From Candidatus Sphingomonas phytovorans (lineage in GTDB: Bacteria; Pseudomonadota; Alphaproteobacteria; Sphingomonadales; Sphingomonadaceae), in the NCBI GenBank assembly GCA_029202385.1, contig CP119314.1, forward strand, positions 2,172,501 to 2,236,500: a stretch of DNA of 64,000 nucleotides. Direction: 5' to 3'. Shown piece after piece: positions 17,890 to 26,471 of the stretch (the stretch's first letter is position 1; each line of letters begins with the position of its first letter). Made by a program: the position numbers and the translations under genes. The notes under the pieces are model-generated. The model was not told the DNA's origin and did not search any database. It saw only the letters and a program-made list of their open reading frames with translations.

Positions 17890-18188
17890 CGCCGTCAGCG
17901 CGGGATTGCTCTCTCCCGCCGCCCTCCCGACGTCCGGCCCCGTGCACGGATGGCACGCGCCCCCTCGTCGAGTGCTCCTTCGCACGCAAGATCGGCGACG
18001 CCCGCGCTCGAAAGAGAATCCAGCGACGCACTCGCCAGCAAGAAGTTTAACCGCTCAAACTTCAAGGTAAATCCAATTTCACCCCAACGAATTTTACGGG
18101 GGCAATTACACGAACGACGAAATGTCACCATGATATGATCGGTGATATTTGGCAAATTTACTTGAAAAGGAATCGAGGTCTTTCTTGG
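17890..18188. other. Intergenic region without a supported gene
   Basis: The first half keeps the usual high GC, while 18030-18175 is AT-rich and probably carries the promoter of the secreted protein gene at 18225. No open frame here shows protein-like features, and no terminator with a T-run follows the kinase gene. Confidence 0.5.
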
Positions 18189-18217
18189 CGTCCCGGGAAT
18201 CATACCGGGACGAGGAG
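18189..18217 (+). promoter_or_regulatory. Leader hairpin abutting the ribosome-binding site of the secreted protein gene
   Basis: CGTCCCGG (18189-18196), an 8-base loop, then CCGGGACG (18205-18212) form a perfect 8-bp stem. The Shine-Dalgarno GAGGAG starts at 18212, the last base of the stem. Such placement can protect the mRNA 5' end or gate ribosome loading. Confidence 0.5.
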
Positions 18218-18224
18218 ATTGATC

Positions 18225-18803
18225 ATGAGGAATACCACTGCAACCGCACTGGCGCTGCTCTCCGCGCTCGTGACGGCATCCCCGGCGCTCGCCCAATCAT
18301 CGGGCTCGGCCAATATCGGTGGAGCGATCGGTGTAGGCCTTGGCGGCTTTTCGGACGGCTCCGTCAACACGGCATCCGTCAGCGGAACGTCGGCGAATTC
18401 TCTCAACGGCTCGATAAACAACGAGCTGTCGGGATCCTCCGGTAGCGGCTTCGCAGGAACGATGGACATCAGCAGCCTTCCCGGCGGAACCAGCTATGCC
18501 GTCGTCGGCGGCCTTGGCCAGGCCGGCACCGTGATCAACACCTCGGTCGGCCCGAACGCCGTCGGCGACATCAGCAGCTACAGCTTCAATTCGGGAATCT
18601 ATGGCGGACTGACCGGCGGCAACGCCGCGCTCAACTTCCAGGTCCTGAATTTCGGGCAGAGCTCAGCCGACTACAAGTTCAACGTGAACTTCGCCCAGAA
18701 CAATACGCTGAACTTCGACGCCAATTCCGCCGACTGGAACGTCGCGGGAGCAGCCGGAGAGGCGCTGTTCGGCTTCGGCACGCTTGGCTGGAGTGCCCAG
18801 TGA
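18225..18803 (+). CDS. Secreted Gly/Ser/Asn-rich protein of unknown function (192 aa)
   Basis: A clear signal peptide (MRNTTATALALLSALVTASPALAQ) precedes a low-complexity mature protein rich in Gly, Ser, Asn and Ala, with no cysteine and with alternating small and aliphatic residues (SANIGGAIGVGLGGFSDGSV, SLNGSINNELSGSSGSGFAG, FNVNFAQNNTLNFDAN). This composition resembles adhesive or fibrous surface proteins, possibly amyloid-like, but that is inference. The start follows GAGGAG at 18212-18217. A strong terminator follows directly, then a second secreted-protein gene, an arrangement that would give the first gene far more transcript than the second. Confidence 0.75.
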   Translation: MRNTTATALALLSALVTASPALAQSSGSANIGGAIGVGLGGFSDGSVNTASVSGTSANSLNGSINNELSGSSGSGFAGTMDISSLPGGTSYAVVGGLGQAGTVINTSVGPNAVGDISSYSFNSGIYGGLTGGNAALNFQVLNFGQSSADYKFNVNFAQNNTLNFDANSADWNVAGAAGEALFGFGTLGWSAQ

Positions 18804-18811
18804 CGTTGACT

Positions 18812-18842
18812 GCGGGGTGGCTTGTCCACCCCGCTTTTTTTT
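18812..18842 (+). terminator. Strong intrinsic terminator between two secreted-protein genes
   Basis: GCGGGGTGG, a 5-base loop, CCACCCCGC and then eight T. It lies 9 bases after the first stop and 19 bases before the next start codon, so the second gene depends on read-through or on an internal promoter. Confidence 0.94.
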
Positions 18843-18860
18843 GGACCCAGGAGAACTCCG

Positions 18861-19532
18861 ATGAAAGCAGTATTGATTGCCTCCGCCGTGTGCGCCGCCT
18901 GGTGCGCCGCGCCCGTCGCCGCACAACAGGCCCTGACCGATGCGGCCCAGTCCAATAGTGCCGTCACGGTCGAAGCGATCACCGGCCCTGTGTCCGAAGC
19001 CCCCGCCAACGAGCATGTCACCTATAGCGGCCACGAATGGACCACTCCCAGCGCTCAGGGGAGCTATTTCGGGGGCGCCAATCCCTGCCTGATCGGCACG
19101 GGTGGCGGCGCCGCCGGCGGCCCCGTCGCCTTCAGCCTCAATCTCGGCAGGAACGACGAAGGCTGCAATCGCCGCTCTGACGCCGCCGCATGGCATGCGA
19201 TGGGATTCGACAATGTCGCGGTCTCCCGGATGTGCCAGGACATCAAGAGCGCCGACGCCTTCTTCGCGGCGACGGGAAGCATCTGCCCCGGCGCTGATCG
19301 CAGCCGCTACCACATGGCGGATGGCAGCACCGCTCCCGTGGCCAGCCTGGTGTCCAACAGCAGGGCCATCGCCGCCAATCCCTATTCGGGTCCGGTCGAT
19401 TTCTCCAATCCCGCCGTTCAGGCAGCCATCCACCAGGAGGCGATGCGGATGCTGGCAGCCGGCGCCGTGCCCGGATATCCCGCCACGACCACGCCGGTCG
19501 ACCCGCGCTCGGGAACCCCGCTCCGGCGCTGA
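18861..19532 (+). CDS. Exported cysteine-containing protein of unknown function (223 aa)
   Basis: A signal peptide (MKAVLIASAVCAAWCAAPVAAQQ) is followed by a mature protein with four cysteines (ANPCLIG, EGCNRR, RMCQD, SICPG), probably two disulfides in the periplasm or outside. It ends in a Pro/Thr-rich tail (YPATTTPVDPRSGTP). I do not recognise the family. The start at 18861 has AGGAG upstream at 18849; the frame upstream to 18822 runs back into the terminator stem and is rejected. It is paired with the Gly/Ser-rich secreted protein and may act on or with it. Confidence 0.72.
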   Translation: MKAVLIASAVCAAWCAAPVAAQQALTDAAQSNSAVTVEAITGPVSEAPANEHVTYSGHEWTTPSAQGSYFGGANPCLIGTGGGAAGGPVAFSLNLGRNDEGCNRRSDAAAWHAMGFDNVAVSRMCQDIKSADAFFAATGSICPGADRSRYHMADGSTAPVASLVSNSRAIAANPYSGPVDFSNPAVQAAIHQEAMRMLAAGAVPGYPATTTPVDPRSGTPLRR

Positions 19533-19554
19533 GACGCTCGGGCAATGACGAGGA

Positions 19555-19579
19555 CCGGAATCGCAGGCCAGGATTCCGG
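19555..19579. terminator. Possible bidirectional terminator hairpin
   Basis: CCGGAATC, a 9-base loop, GATTCCGG in the 84-base gap between convergent genes. No T-run on either side, so the assignment rests on position and the perfect 8-bp stem. Confidence 0.4.
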
Positions 19580-19616
19580 GCTCCTCCACCCCGAACCGTC
19601 GGGGCGTCATCCTTCC

Positions 19617-20978
19617 TCAGTTTTTCGCTTCAGGTGTCACCAGCAGGCGAATCGCGAACCTGGCGCCGCCCAATGGGCGATTGCCGATCTCGATAAGACC
19701 GCCACATACCGTCACGATACGTTCGACGATCGAGAGGCCAAGTCCGGCACTGTCGCTGCGATTGGTGCCTTCCCGTCGATAGCGCCGGCTGTCACCCTGG
19801 TCCGTATCCACCGCCAGTCCCGGCCCATCATCCTCCACCACGATGCCGCCATCCGGTTCCACCCTCACGGTGATCGCGCAGCCGGCCGGCGTATGCCGCA
19901 CGGCGTTGTCGATCAGGTTGGTGAGCGCGATTTGAAGGAGGCCCGGAACGCCCTGCACGAAAGGCGCGCCCGATGCAGGCTCGACAAAGGCAATGACATG
20001 GTCGGCCCGGAAGACCAGCGGCGCCATCAGGCCGACGATATCGCGCACCAGCACGCAGGCGTCGATCGACTCGATTTCGGGATAGTGGCGATCGATCGCC
20101 GCAAGTTCCATCAATTGCCTGACCACATGGTTGGCGCGCTCCACCGCACGCAGGATCAGGTCGCGTTCGGGTGACGGATCGAGCGCCTCCGTCCGCAGCG
20201 AGATCAGCGCCAGCGGCGTTCGCAGCTCATGGGCGACATTGCCCACGAACTCGCCTTGATATCGATAGCCCGCCTGCAAGCGGTCGAGCACCCGGTTGAT
20301 CGCGCTGGCAAGCGGGGCAGCTTCGGTCGGAAGATCGTCGGGCGGAAGACGAACGTCGATGCGATGCGTGCTGATCGCGTCCACCTGCGCCGCGGTTCGG
20401 CGAAACTTGTCCGTGACCTGCCGCACGACGAAAAGCCCGACCAGCAGCGACGCGAGCAGCGATGCCGGAACGATCCAGACGAAGCGCGAGAGAAACGAGG
20501 TCACGACATCGTCGACGATTTCCTCGGGGACGGTCCTGTCCTGAACCATCACGATCCACTGCGGCGCCGTCCCGGCGCGGGCAAGCGGCAGGCTGAGCAC
20601 ATCATATCGACCATGCCGCAAGAAAATCGGAACCGGGCCACGCGGCACACCCGAAAGCGGGATCGGCATCGCATCGCCCCCCCGCCGCACAATGGTGCCA
20701 CTGGCATCATAGACCACGAAACGCCGGCCCGACCGTCCAGTGCCACCGTGGAGAAAAGTCGTGTCGTCGGGGGCCTCGCCGAGTTCCTCTGGTCCTGGCG
20801 GGTTGCCGGCCGCGATCGCGCGCGCATCGCGGGCAAGCTCTGCCGAGATCAGCCGGTCAGCGGTCGAACTGAGGAAATAGACCAGCAGGATCGGCAATAT
20901 CGTGGCTGTCGCGACCATCAGGATGACCTGCGACAGCATCAATTGCCCGAACAGGGATCGGGGCACCCCGGGCTTCAA
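19617..20978 (-). CDS. Two-component sensor histidine kinase (TctE/QseC-like)
   Basis: The kinase has an N-terminal membrane helix (LFGQLMLSQVILMVATATIL), a periplasmic sensor loop of about 120 residues, a second helix (about 165-190), a HAMP linker, the HisKA phosphoacceptor helix (GNVAHELRTPLALISLRTEA, His near 250) and an HATPase domain with NLIDNAVRHTP, VEDDGPGL and GLGLSIVERI. The 453-residue length and layout match the QseC/TctE/PmrB group. The start codon overlaps the stop of the response regulator gene by four bases (ATGA), so the pair is co-translated. The signal is not evident; organic acids, metals or envelope stress are usual for the group. Confidence 0.93.
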   Translation of the reverse strand: MKPGVPRSLFGQLMLSQVILMVATATILPILLVYFLSSTADRLISAELARDARAIAAGNPPGPEELGEAPDDTTFLHGGTGRSGRRFVVYDASGTIVRRGGDAMPIPLSGVPRGPVPIFLRHGRYDVLSLPLARAGTAPQWIVMVQDRTVPEEIVDDVVTSFLSRFVWIVPASLLASLLVGLFVVRQVTDKFRRTAAQVDAISTHRIDVRLPPDDLPTEAAPLASAINRVLDRLQAGYRYQGEFVGNVAHELRTPLALISLRTEALDPSPERDLILRAVERANHVVRQLMELAAIDRHYPEIESIDACVLVRDIVGLMAPLVFRADHVIAFVEPASGAPFVQGVPGLLQIALTNLIDNAVRHTPAGCAITVRVEPDGGIVVEDDGPGLAVDTDQGDSRRYRREGTNRSDSAGLGLSIVERIVTVCGGLIEIGNRPLGGARFAIRLLVTPEAKN

Positions 20979-21646
20979 GGCGCGGACAGAATATAGCCGA
21001 TCCCGCGCACCGTCTGCAGCGTGGTCGCCGCGTCGACATCCTCCAGCTTCCGCCTGATACGGTGGACATAGACCTCGACCGCATTCGACCCGAGCGCATA
21101 GCCGGATCCGAACAGCTGGTCCTCGATCATGCGCTTGGACAGGACATGGCCCGACCGGCGCATCAGCAATTCAAGCAGTTCGACCTCGCGGATCGACAGG
21201 TCGACCGCGCCGCCATCGACATGGACCTCGCGCGTCCGCGTATCGAGCGTGAGATTGCCGGCCGTCAGCAAATGGTCGACATAACCGCCCTGCCGCCTGA
21301 GCACGGCGCAAAGCCGGGCATGGAGTTCGGGGAACAGGAACGGCTTCACGATATAATCGTCGGCACCGCTCTCAAGCCCCTGCACGCGCTTCTCGCCTTC
21401 GCCGCGCGCGGTGAGCACAAGAACCGGCTCGGTATATCGTTGCGCACGCAGGCGCCGCAGGAGACTCAACCCGTCCTCGTCCGGCAGGCCGAGATCGAGG
21501 ATCACCGCCGCGTAACTGCCCGTCTCGATCAGCAATTGCGCGTCACCCGCGATGCCGGCCACGTCGCAGCGAATGTCCCGCTTGGCGAAGGCCGCAACCA
21601 AGGCATCGGCCAGTTCCCTGTCGTCCTCGACGATCAGCAACCGCAC
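20975..21646 (-). CDS. OmpR/PhoB-family response regulator
   Basis: This 223-residue regulator has a receiver domain with the acidic pocket (LIVEDDREL), the phosphoacceptor aspartate in AAVILDLGLPDEDG (near residue 51), the switch threonine in LVLTARGE and the lysine in DYIVKPF. A C-terminal winged helix follows (SIREVELLELLMRRSGHVLSK, VEVYVHRIRRKLED). It controls unknown genes together with the coupled kinase. The 360-base divergent gap upstream, shared with the secreted protein at 22007, is a likely target site. Confidence 0.94.
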   Translation of the reverse strand: MRLLIVEDDRELADALVAAFAKRDIRCDVAGIAGDAQLLIETGSYAAVILDLGLPDEDGLSLLRRLRAQRYTEPVLVLTARGEGEKRVQGLESGADDYIVKPFLFPELHARLCAVLRRQGGYVDHLLTAGNLTLDTRTREVHVDGGAVDLSIREVELLELLMRRSGHVLSKRMIEDQLFGSGYALGSNAVEVYVHRIRRKLEDVDAATTLQTVRGIGYILSAP

Positions 21647-22006
21647 GGGAAGCTCTCCTTCGCCACCACCTTGCCGAGCCGGTCCGGCCTATATCTTTCA
21701 GCTCGTGAGACCGATCCCACCGCATTGCTGTTTCACGGCCGGAGATCGCCCGTGGAAACTTCGCAACCGAAAGAACCGGTCCGTAATTCCTTCATACCAT
21801 TCTACGGAGCCAACGATAACCTTTTAAAATGCAGCCCTGATTTCCAAAAGGGGACCGTCGCGACCGCGGCGATTGAAAGGCGCCCATGGAAATCGGTCGT
21901 CAGGTACTCACACCACGCCAGAATCTATTCCTAGTATCATATATGATATTATTGCACACAGCTCCGGGCAGGCGCTGCGAAAGCGTCGACCACGGAGAAA
22001 TGCCTG
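21647..22006. promoter_or_regulatory. Divergent promoter region between the two-component operon and a secreted protein gene
   Basis: The gap is AT-rich from about 21780 to 21960. It contains a perfect 14-base palindrome TATCATATATGATA at 21935-21948, about 60 bases before the start codon at 22007, at a position suited to an operator or an overlapping -10 element. No gene is supported here. Confidence 0.5.
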
Positions 22007-22825
22007 ATGCCTCCCCTGAGAATGCTGCGCGCGCCCGGCCCCATCCTGCTCGCCTTCATGATTGGCACGGCACCCCTTGCCGCCCAGCAGGTTCCCGCGC
22101 CGGCCGCCCCTTCCTGGGCCCAGCCGGGATCGGAGACTCACCAGCAGGTTGGCCCGCCCGAGGGATTCAGCCGCCCGACCAGGACCTTCCCCGGCAGGAT
22201 CGGTATTTTCGAGGGCCAGTCAGACGTGGGCAGCGCCCTCGTGCCCGGCAGCGCCAGCTACGACGCGACGGCCGGCAGCTACACCATCACGTCCGCCGGC
22301 TATAACGTCTGGTACACCCGCGACGAGTTCCGCTTCCTGTGGAAGAAGATGGACGGCGACATCAGCCTCGCCGCCGACATCGCCTATCCCGATCCAAAGG
22401 GTTTCTTCGATCGCAAGGCGGTGTTCGTCATCCGCCAGGATCTCGACGACAATGCGAAGGAAGCACTGGTCGCGCTGCACGGCGACGGCATGATCCACCT
22501 CGCCCAGCGTCCGGCCAAAGGCGCCCGGATCAACGATCTCGAATACCGCATCGGCGGCCGCGGCAGCCGCCCCGGCGGCAAGACGCCCGACGACCTGGTC
22601 GTCGTCAACGCAAGGCGCATCGGCATCGAGAAGCGTGGCGACAGCATCGCCCTGTTCGTCAGCCTGGAAGGCGAACCGATGCACCAGTTCGGTCCCCCGA
22701 TCAGGCTTGCGTTCGACGGCCCCTTCTATGTCGGCATCGGCTTCTGCTCGCATCTGCCCACCACGGCCGACACGGCGGTGGTTTCGAATGTGGTGCTGGA
22801 GAACGGCGCCGGGAAGATTCGGTAG
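22007..22825 (+). CDS. Secreted jelly-roll-like protein (DUF1349/TolB N-domain type, 272 aa)
   Basis: After a signal peptide (ILLAFMIGTAPLAAQQ) and a Pro/Gln linker, the core reads GIFEGQSDVGSALVPGSASY, YTITSAGYNVWYTRDEFRFL, DISLAADIAYPDPKGFFDRKAVF and PFYVGIGFCSH. These strands resemble the concanavalin-like (DUF1349-type) domain found in front of the WD40/TolB propeller in many sphingomonad exported proteins; here the propeller is absent and the domain stands alone. A sugar or polymer-binding role is likely for the fold but not proven. The start is supported by GGAG at 21993. The hsp70 gene begins 79 bases later on the same strand. Confidence 0.7.
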   Translation: MPPLRMLRAPGPILLAFMIGTAPLAAQQVPAPAAPSWAQPGSETHQQVGPPEGFSRPTRTFPGRIGIFEGQSDVGSALVPGSASYDATAGSYTITSAGYNVWYTRDEFRFLWKKMDGDISLAADIAYPDPKGFFDRKAVFVIRQDLDDNAKEALVALHGDGMIHLAQRPAKGARINDLEYRIGGRGSRPGGKTPDDLVVVNARRIGIEKRGDSIALFVSLEGEPMHQFGPPIRLAFDGPFYVGIGFCSHLPTTADTAVVSNVVLENGAGKIR

Positions 22826-22904
22826 CGCCGCAATCTGGGCCTCCCCGCCTAGCGTCCTGCAATCAAACTCACTATCCCCACGAAAATCAGGGCGGGGGCC
22901 AAGC

Positions 22905-24611
22905 ATGATTGTCGGGATTGATCTGGGAACGACCAACAGTGCTGTCGGCATCTGGCGTGACGGCAAGGCCGAGTTGATTCCCAACGCGCTCGGCGATCTG
23001 CTCACCCCTTCCGCAGTCAGCATCGGCGACAATGGCGATCTGATCGTCGGCCTCGCGGCACGCGACCGGCAATCGACTCATCCCAAGCTGACCGCCAGCG
23101 CTTTCAAGCGCTGGATGGGCACGAAGCAGACGATCACCCTGGGCAAACGCACCTTCACCGCGGAGGATCTGTCCGCCTTGGTCCTCGCCAGTCTGAAGGC
23201 GGATGCCGAAGCGTTTCTGGGGGAGGCAGTCACAACCGCCATCATCACCGTCCCGGCCTACTTCAACGACCGGCAGCGTAAGGCGACACGGCGAGCAGGC
23301 GAGTTGGCAGGCCTTACAGTCGAGCGATTGGTCAACGAACCCACCGCCGCCGCCCTAGCTTATGGCATTCAGACACGGGAGGAGCGCGAGCCTTTTCTCG
23401 TCTTCGATCTGGGTGGCGGGACCTTCGACGTCTCCGTCGTCGAGATGTTCGATGGAGTGATTGAGGTCCGCGCCTCGGCCGGCGACAATCGGCTGGGCGG
23501 TGAGGATTTCAACGAGACGATCGTGGAGATCGCCCGGCCTCGCATCGACTTGGAGGATCGGCTGGCAAAAGCCGATCCGCTAAGTCTGCGCGAACTGCTG
23601 CGCGCCGCAGCCGAGCGGTGCCGCCGCACACTGAGTGACGCGGAGTCCGCCCCCTTCACCATCACCTGGAACGAACAGCGGTTCGAGACGGTGATCACCG
23701 CAAACGAGTTCGAGACCCAAGCCGCACCGCTGCTCTCGCGCCTCCGTGATCCAGTACTGCGATCGCTGCGCGACAGTGACATCCGCGTAGAATCGCTCAG
23801 TTCTGTGGTGCTGGTCGGCGGTGGCACGCGCATGCCGATTGTCCGCCGCACGATCACGCGGATGTTCAGCCGTTTCCCCGACACGACCGTCCATCCCGAT
23901 CACGCCGTGGCGCTGGGGGCAGCAGTTCAGGCCGGGCTGAAGGCCCGAGACGCCGCGCTGGACGAGATCAGGCTGACCGATGTGTGCCCCCTCACGCTCG
24001 GTGTCGATCATAGCGTGATTGACGCGCGTGGCTCGCGACGCGAGGGCATCTTCTCCCCGATCATCGAGCGCAACACGCCGATCCCGGCAAGCCGGGTCAA
24101 ATATTACACGACCGTTTCCGATTATCAGAAGGTTGTCGAGTTCGGAGTCTATCAGGGCGAAGCGCTCGAGGTCCGCGGCAATGTGAAACTGGGGTCGCTC
24201 CATGTGCCGGTGCCACCGCTGCCCGCCGGGCATGTGCAGGTCGAATGCCGGTTCAGCTACGATACCAGTGGCTTGCTCGAGGTGGATGTGCACGTCCCCC
24301 AGTCAGGACTGGACCGGAATCTCGTCCTGTTCGAGGAGGACGACTCGCCCGATCAACGGCAGATCGCGGAACGCCGGGCGGTGCTGGCCGAATTGAAACG
24401 CCATCCGCGCGAGGACAGCGCAAATATGGCGGCGCTGGCTCGCGCGGCTCGCTGCTACGAGAGCTTTATCGGCGATCAACGCGACCAGATCGGTCACTGG
24501 ATCATCACGTTCGAGGGTGCGCTTGACCGCCAGGAACCCCATGGGATCACGCGCGCACGCGAAGAACTAACCGCCGCGCTGAACGAGCTGGAGGGCGAGC
24601 GTTACCTATGA
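22905..24611 (+). CDS. hscC: HscC-like Hsp70 chaperone (568 aa)
   Basis: The protein begins MIVGIDLGTTNSAVGIW, the phosphate-1 loop of Hsp70 ATPases. It continues with TVPAYFNDRQRKATRRAGEL, VNEPTAAALAYG, LVFDLGGGTFDVSVVEMFDG (phosphate 2) and LVGGGTRMPIVR (adenosine motif), followed by a substrate-binding domain beginning near VCPLTLGVDH. At 568 residues it is shorter than DnaK (about 640) and has a brief helical lid, which fits HscC (Hsc62) rather than DnaK. The ATG at 22905 follows GGGGG. Its final four bases ATGA start the next gene, a J-like protein, reproducing the known pairing of HscC with a dedicated membrane J-protein. Confidence 0.88.
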   Translation: MIVGIDLGTTNSAVGIWRDGKAELIPNALGDLLTPSAVSIGDNGDLIVGLAARDRQSTHPKLTASAFKRWMGTKQTITLGKRTFTAEDLSALVLASLKADAEAFLGEAVTTAIITVPAYFNDRQRKATRRAGELAGLTVERLVNEPTAAALAYGIQTREEREPFLVFDLGGGTFDVSVVEMFDGVIEVRASAGDNRLGGEDFNETIVEIARPRIDLEDRLAKADPLSLRELLRAAAERCRRTLSDAESAPFTITWNEQRFETVITANEFETQAAPLLSRLRDPVLRSLRDSDIRVESLSSVVLVGGGTRMPIVRRTITRMFSRFPDTTVHPDHAVALGAAVQAGLKARDAALDEIRLTDVCPLTLGVDHSVIDARGSRREGIFSPIIERNTPIPASRVKYYTTVSDYQKVVEFGVYQGEALEVRGNVKLGSLHVPVPPLPAGHVQVECRFSYDTSGLLEVDVHVPQSGLDRNLVLFEEDDSPDQRQIAERRAVLAELKRHPREDSANMAALARAARCYESFIGDQRDQIGHWIITFEGALDRQEPHGITRAREELTAALNELEGERYL

Positions 24612-26383
24612 GCGCGCTGCGTGCCGCATGGCGGCAACTCGGCATCGCGCCGACAAAGGATAGCTCCGCCATCCGCTCCGCCTATGCGGCAGCGCTGAAG
24701 AGCATTGATCCAGATACCGATCCAACAACGTTCCAGGCCTTGCGTCAGGCCCGCGAACAAGCGCTGGCATATGCCCGCAACAGCGACGATCGGCTAGCGG
24801 TGGCGCCGGAAACGCTCCATTCTCACATCGAGATTCCGCTGACGCCCTGGTCCCCGGATCCAATCGCTGCCCCGGACCTTCCGAACGGCACCATGCCTGG
24901 CAATCTCAGCGCTATCGTTCCATCGGTCGAAGGCGATTTTCTGTCGTTTGCCCGGCCAGCACCAATCGATGGCGTAGGGCAACTGCTACCGACGGCTCAT
25001 GCCAACGGATCTCTGACGCCGCCCGTGCTCGGCGGCGCAACCACATCGTCGACTATCGAAAGCCTGACGCTGAATGGCGCCCCCGTCGATGAGGCCCATT
25101 ACCGGGCGGTACTTGGCATCTTGTTCGGCGAAGACGGTCGGCAGCAGCCACTAAGCGATGAGACGGTCCGGCGCGAATTGATCGCCCATGCCGAGGCGCT
25201 GCTCAACAATCCGCGCATGTCGGAGATCGCCTTTTATACCGAGGCGGAACGATGGTTCGCCCAGGTTATCGCGGCCGCCGCACCGCGATCCGATCCTATC
25301 GCGCATCTCGCCCTTGATCATTTCGGGTGGCTTGCCGATCGTGGCCGGTTCGATCAGCGACCTGAGATCGCAGCGGTGGTCGCACGATATGATATGCTCG
25401 CTTTCCATGCTGCCGTGCAGAAAGAGGGGCATCCCTTACATCGCGCCTGGCGGGAACTGATAACACCCGCTGATGAACTCAGTCGCCGCGGACATGTCAG
25501 CGGTAAGCAAATCGCAAAATTGCTGGAATTGGTCCGCCGCGATTTTCCGGATCTTGAGCAGTCATTCGATTGGTATCGCGTCTCGCTGTGGGAAACGCAT
25601 CCGACTGTGTCCCGAGGCGGATCCGGAAACCTGTCGTGGCTTGGATGGCTCTGGCCCGCCTTTGTACTATTGAGCGCACTAGGCCGGTGTAACGCGGAAG
25701 CCCCACGGCCACCCATCATCAGCGAAGCAAGTGACACCGCGTTCCCGACCGTAGGTCTCCTTCATGACCTTCACAGTAGTGATGACGATATCGAGGCGGC
25801 GGTGGCGATGGCCACCACTGGCGAGTTGAGCCTCCGCACGATCAAGGAGAACAATCCCGACCTGGCCAGGCTTCTGGTGGCAGATTGGGACCGCGCCCGA
25901 TCGGACAAGGAGCCCAGATCCACCTTCATCGAAAGAACCAGCGCCGGACTACGCGACCGTTTCCAAAACGGGCTGGTCAAGGCGAGTTATCCGCTGATAT
26001 CGGATTACAGGTCTTTCCAGCGCGATGAGGCTCGGCTGGCAGGCTCGCGCAGTATCTATGCCTGCGACGATTATTTCACCAAGGGCTCCCTGCCCGGGTC
26101 GCGATCGCCACTCTATCAGCAGCGCCTGTCAAAGATGATGGCGCGCGGGTTGATCGAGATGGACGCCGAGCCCCCCGAGAAAGACATACGCGGCAGCTTC
26201 GTCATTCCGGGTACCGTCATAACTGACGCGATCAAACGGTCGGGCCTGAGCGGGCAACGTTTCCGGCAGGCGGTGCAGGGCAAGGGATCAGCGGAGGAAC
26301 GGTGCAAAGCGCGCATCGGCCTGATCGAGGCAGCCCTCGCCCTGCCGCGCAGTCCCGGGCTGAAGCTGCTGCGGGACATGTGA
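24608..26383 (+). CDS. J-domain-like membrane protein partner of the Hsp70 (591 aa)
   Basis: The N-terminal 60 residues look like a divergent J domain: ALRAAWRQLGIAPTKDSSAI, then RSAYAAALKSIDPDTDPTTF and QALRQAREQALAYAR. The catalytic HPD tripeptide is replaced by DPD. A Pro/Thr-rich linker, a helical middle region, one membrane segment (WLGWLWPAFVLLSALG, near residue 350) and a C-terminal domain of unknown fold follow. The overlap with hscC (ATGA) shows they are made together, as with the J-proteins paired with HscC in other bacteria. Whether it still stimulates ATP hydrolysis without a true HPD is unclear. The rest is not recognisable. Confidence 0.75.
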   Translation: MSALRAAWRQLGIAPTKDSSAIRSAYAAALKSIDPDTDPTTFQALRQAREQALAYARNSDDRLAVAPETLHSHIEIPLTPWSPDPIAAPDLPNGTMPGNLSAIVPSVEGDFLSFARPAPIDGVGQLLPTAHANGSLTPPVLGGATTSSTIESLTLNGAPVDEAHYRAVLGILFGEDGRQQPLSDETVRRELIAHAEALLNNPRMSEIAFYTEAERWFAQVIAAAAPRSDPIAHLALDHFGWLADRGRFDQRPEIAAVVARYDMLAFHAAVQKEGHPLHRAWRELITPADELSRRGHVSGKQIAKLLELVRRDFPDLEQSFDWYRVSLWETHPTVSRGGSGNLSWLGWLWPAFVLLSALGRCNAEAPRPPIISEASDTAFPTVGLLHDLHSSDDDIEAAVAMATTGELSLRTIKENNPDLARLLVADWDRARSDKEPRSTFIERTSAGLRDRFQNGLVKASYPLISDYRSFQRDEARLAGSRSIYACDDYFTKGSLPGSRSPLYQQRLSKMMARGLIEMDAEPPEKDIRGSFVIPGTVITDAIKRSGLSGQRFRQAVQGKGSAEERCKARIGLIEAALALPRSPGLKLLRDM

Positions 26384-26471
26384 GACTCTCAGCTCCCGGA
26401 CGAACTGCAGCCAATGGAAATCCCGCACCGCGCTCCTCATATGGGCAAGCGCTGATCGAGAAGGATTCCCC

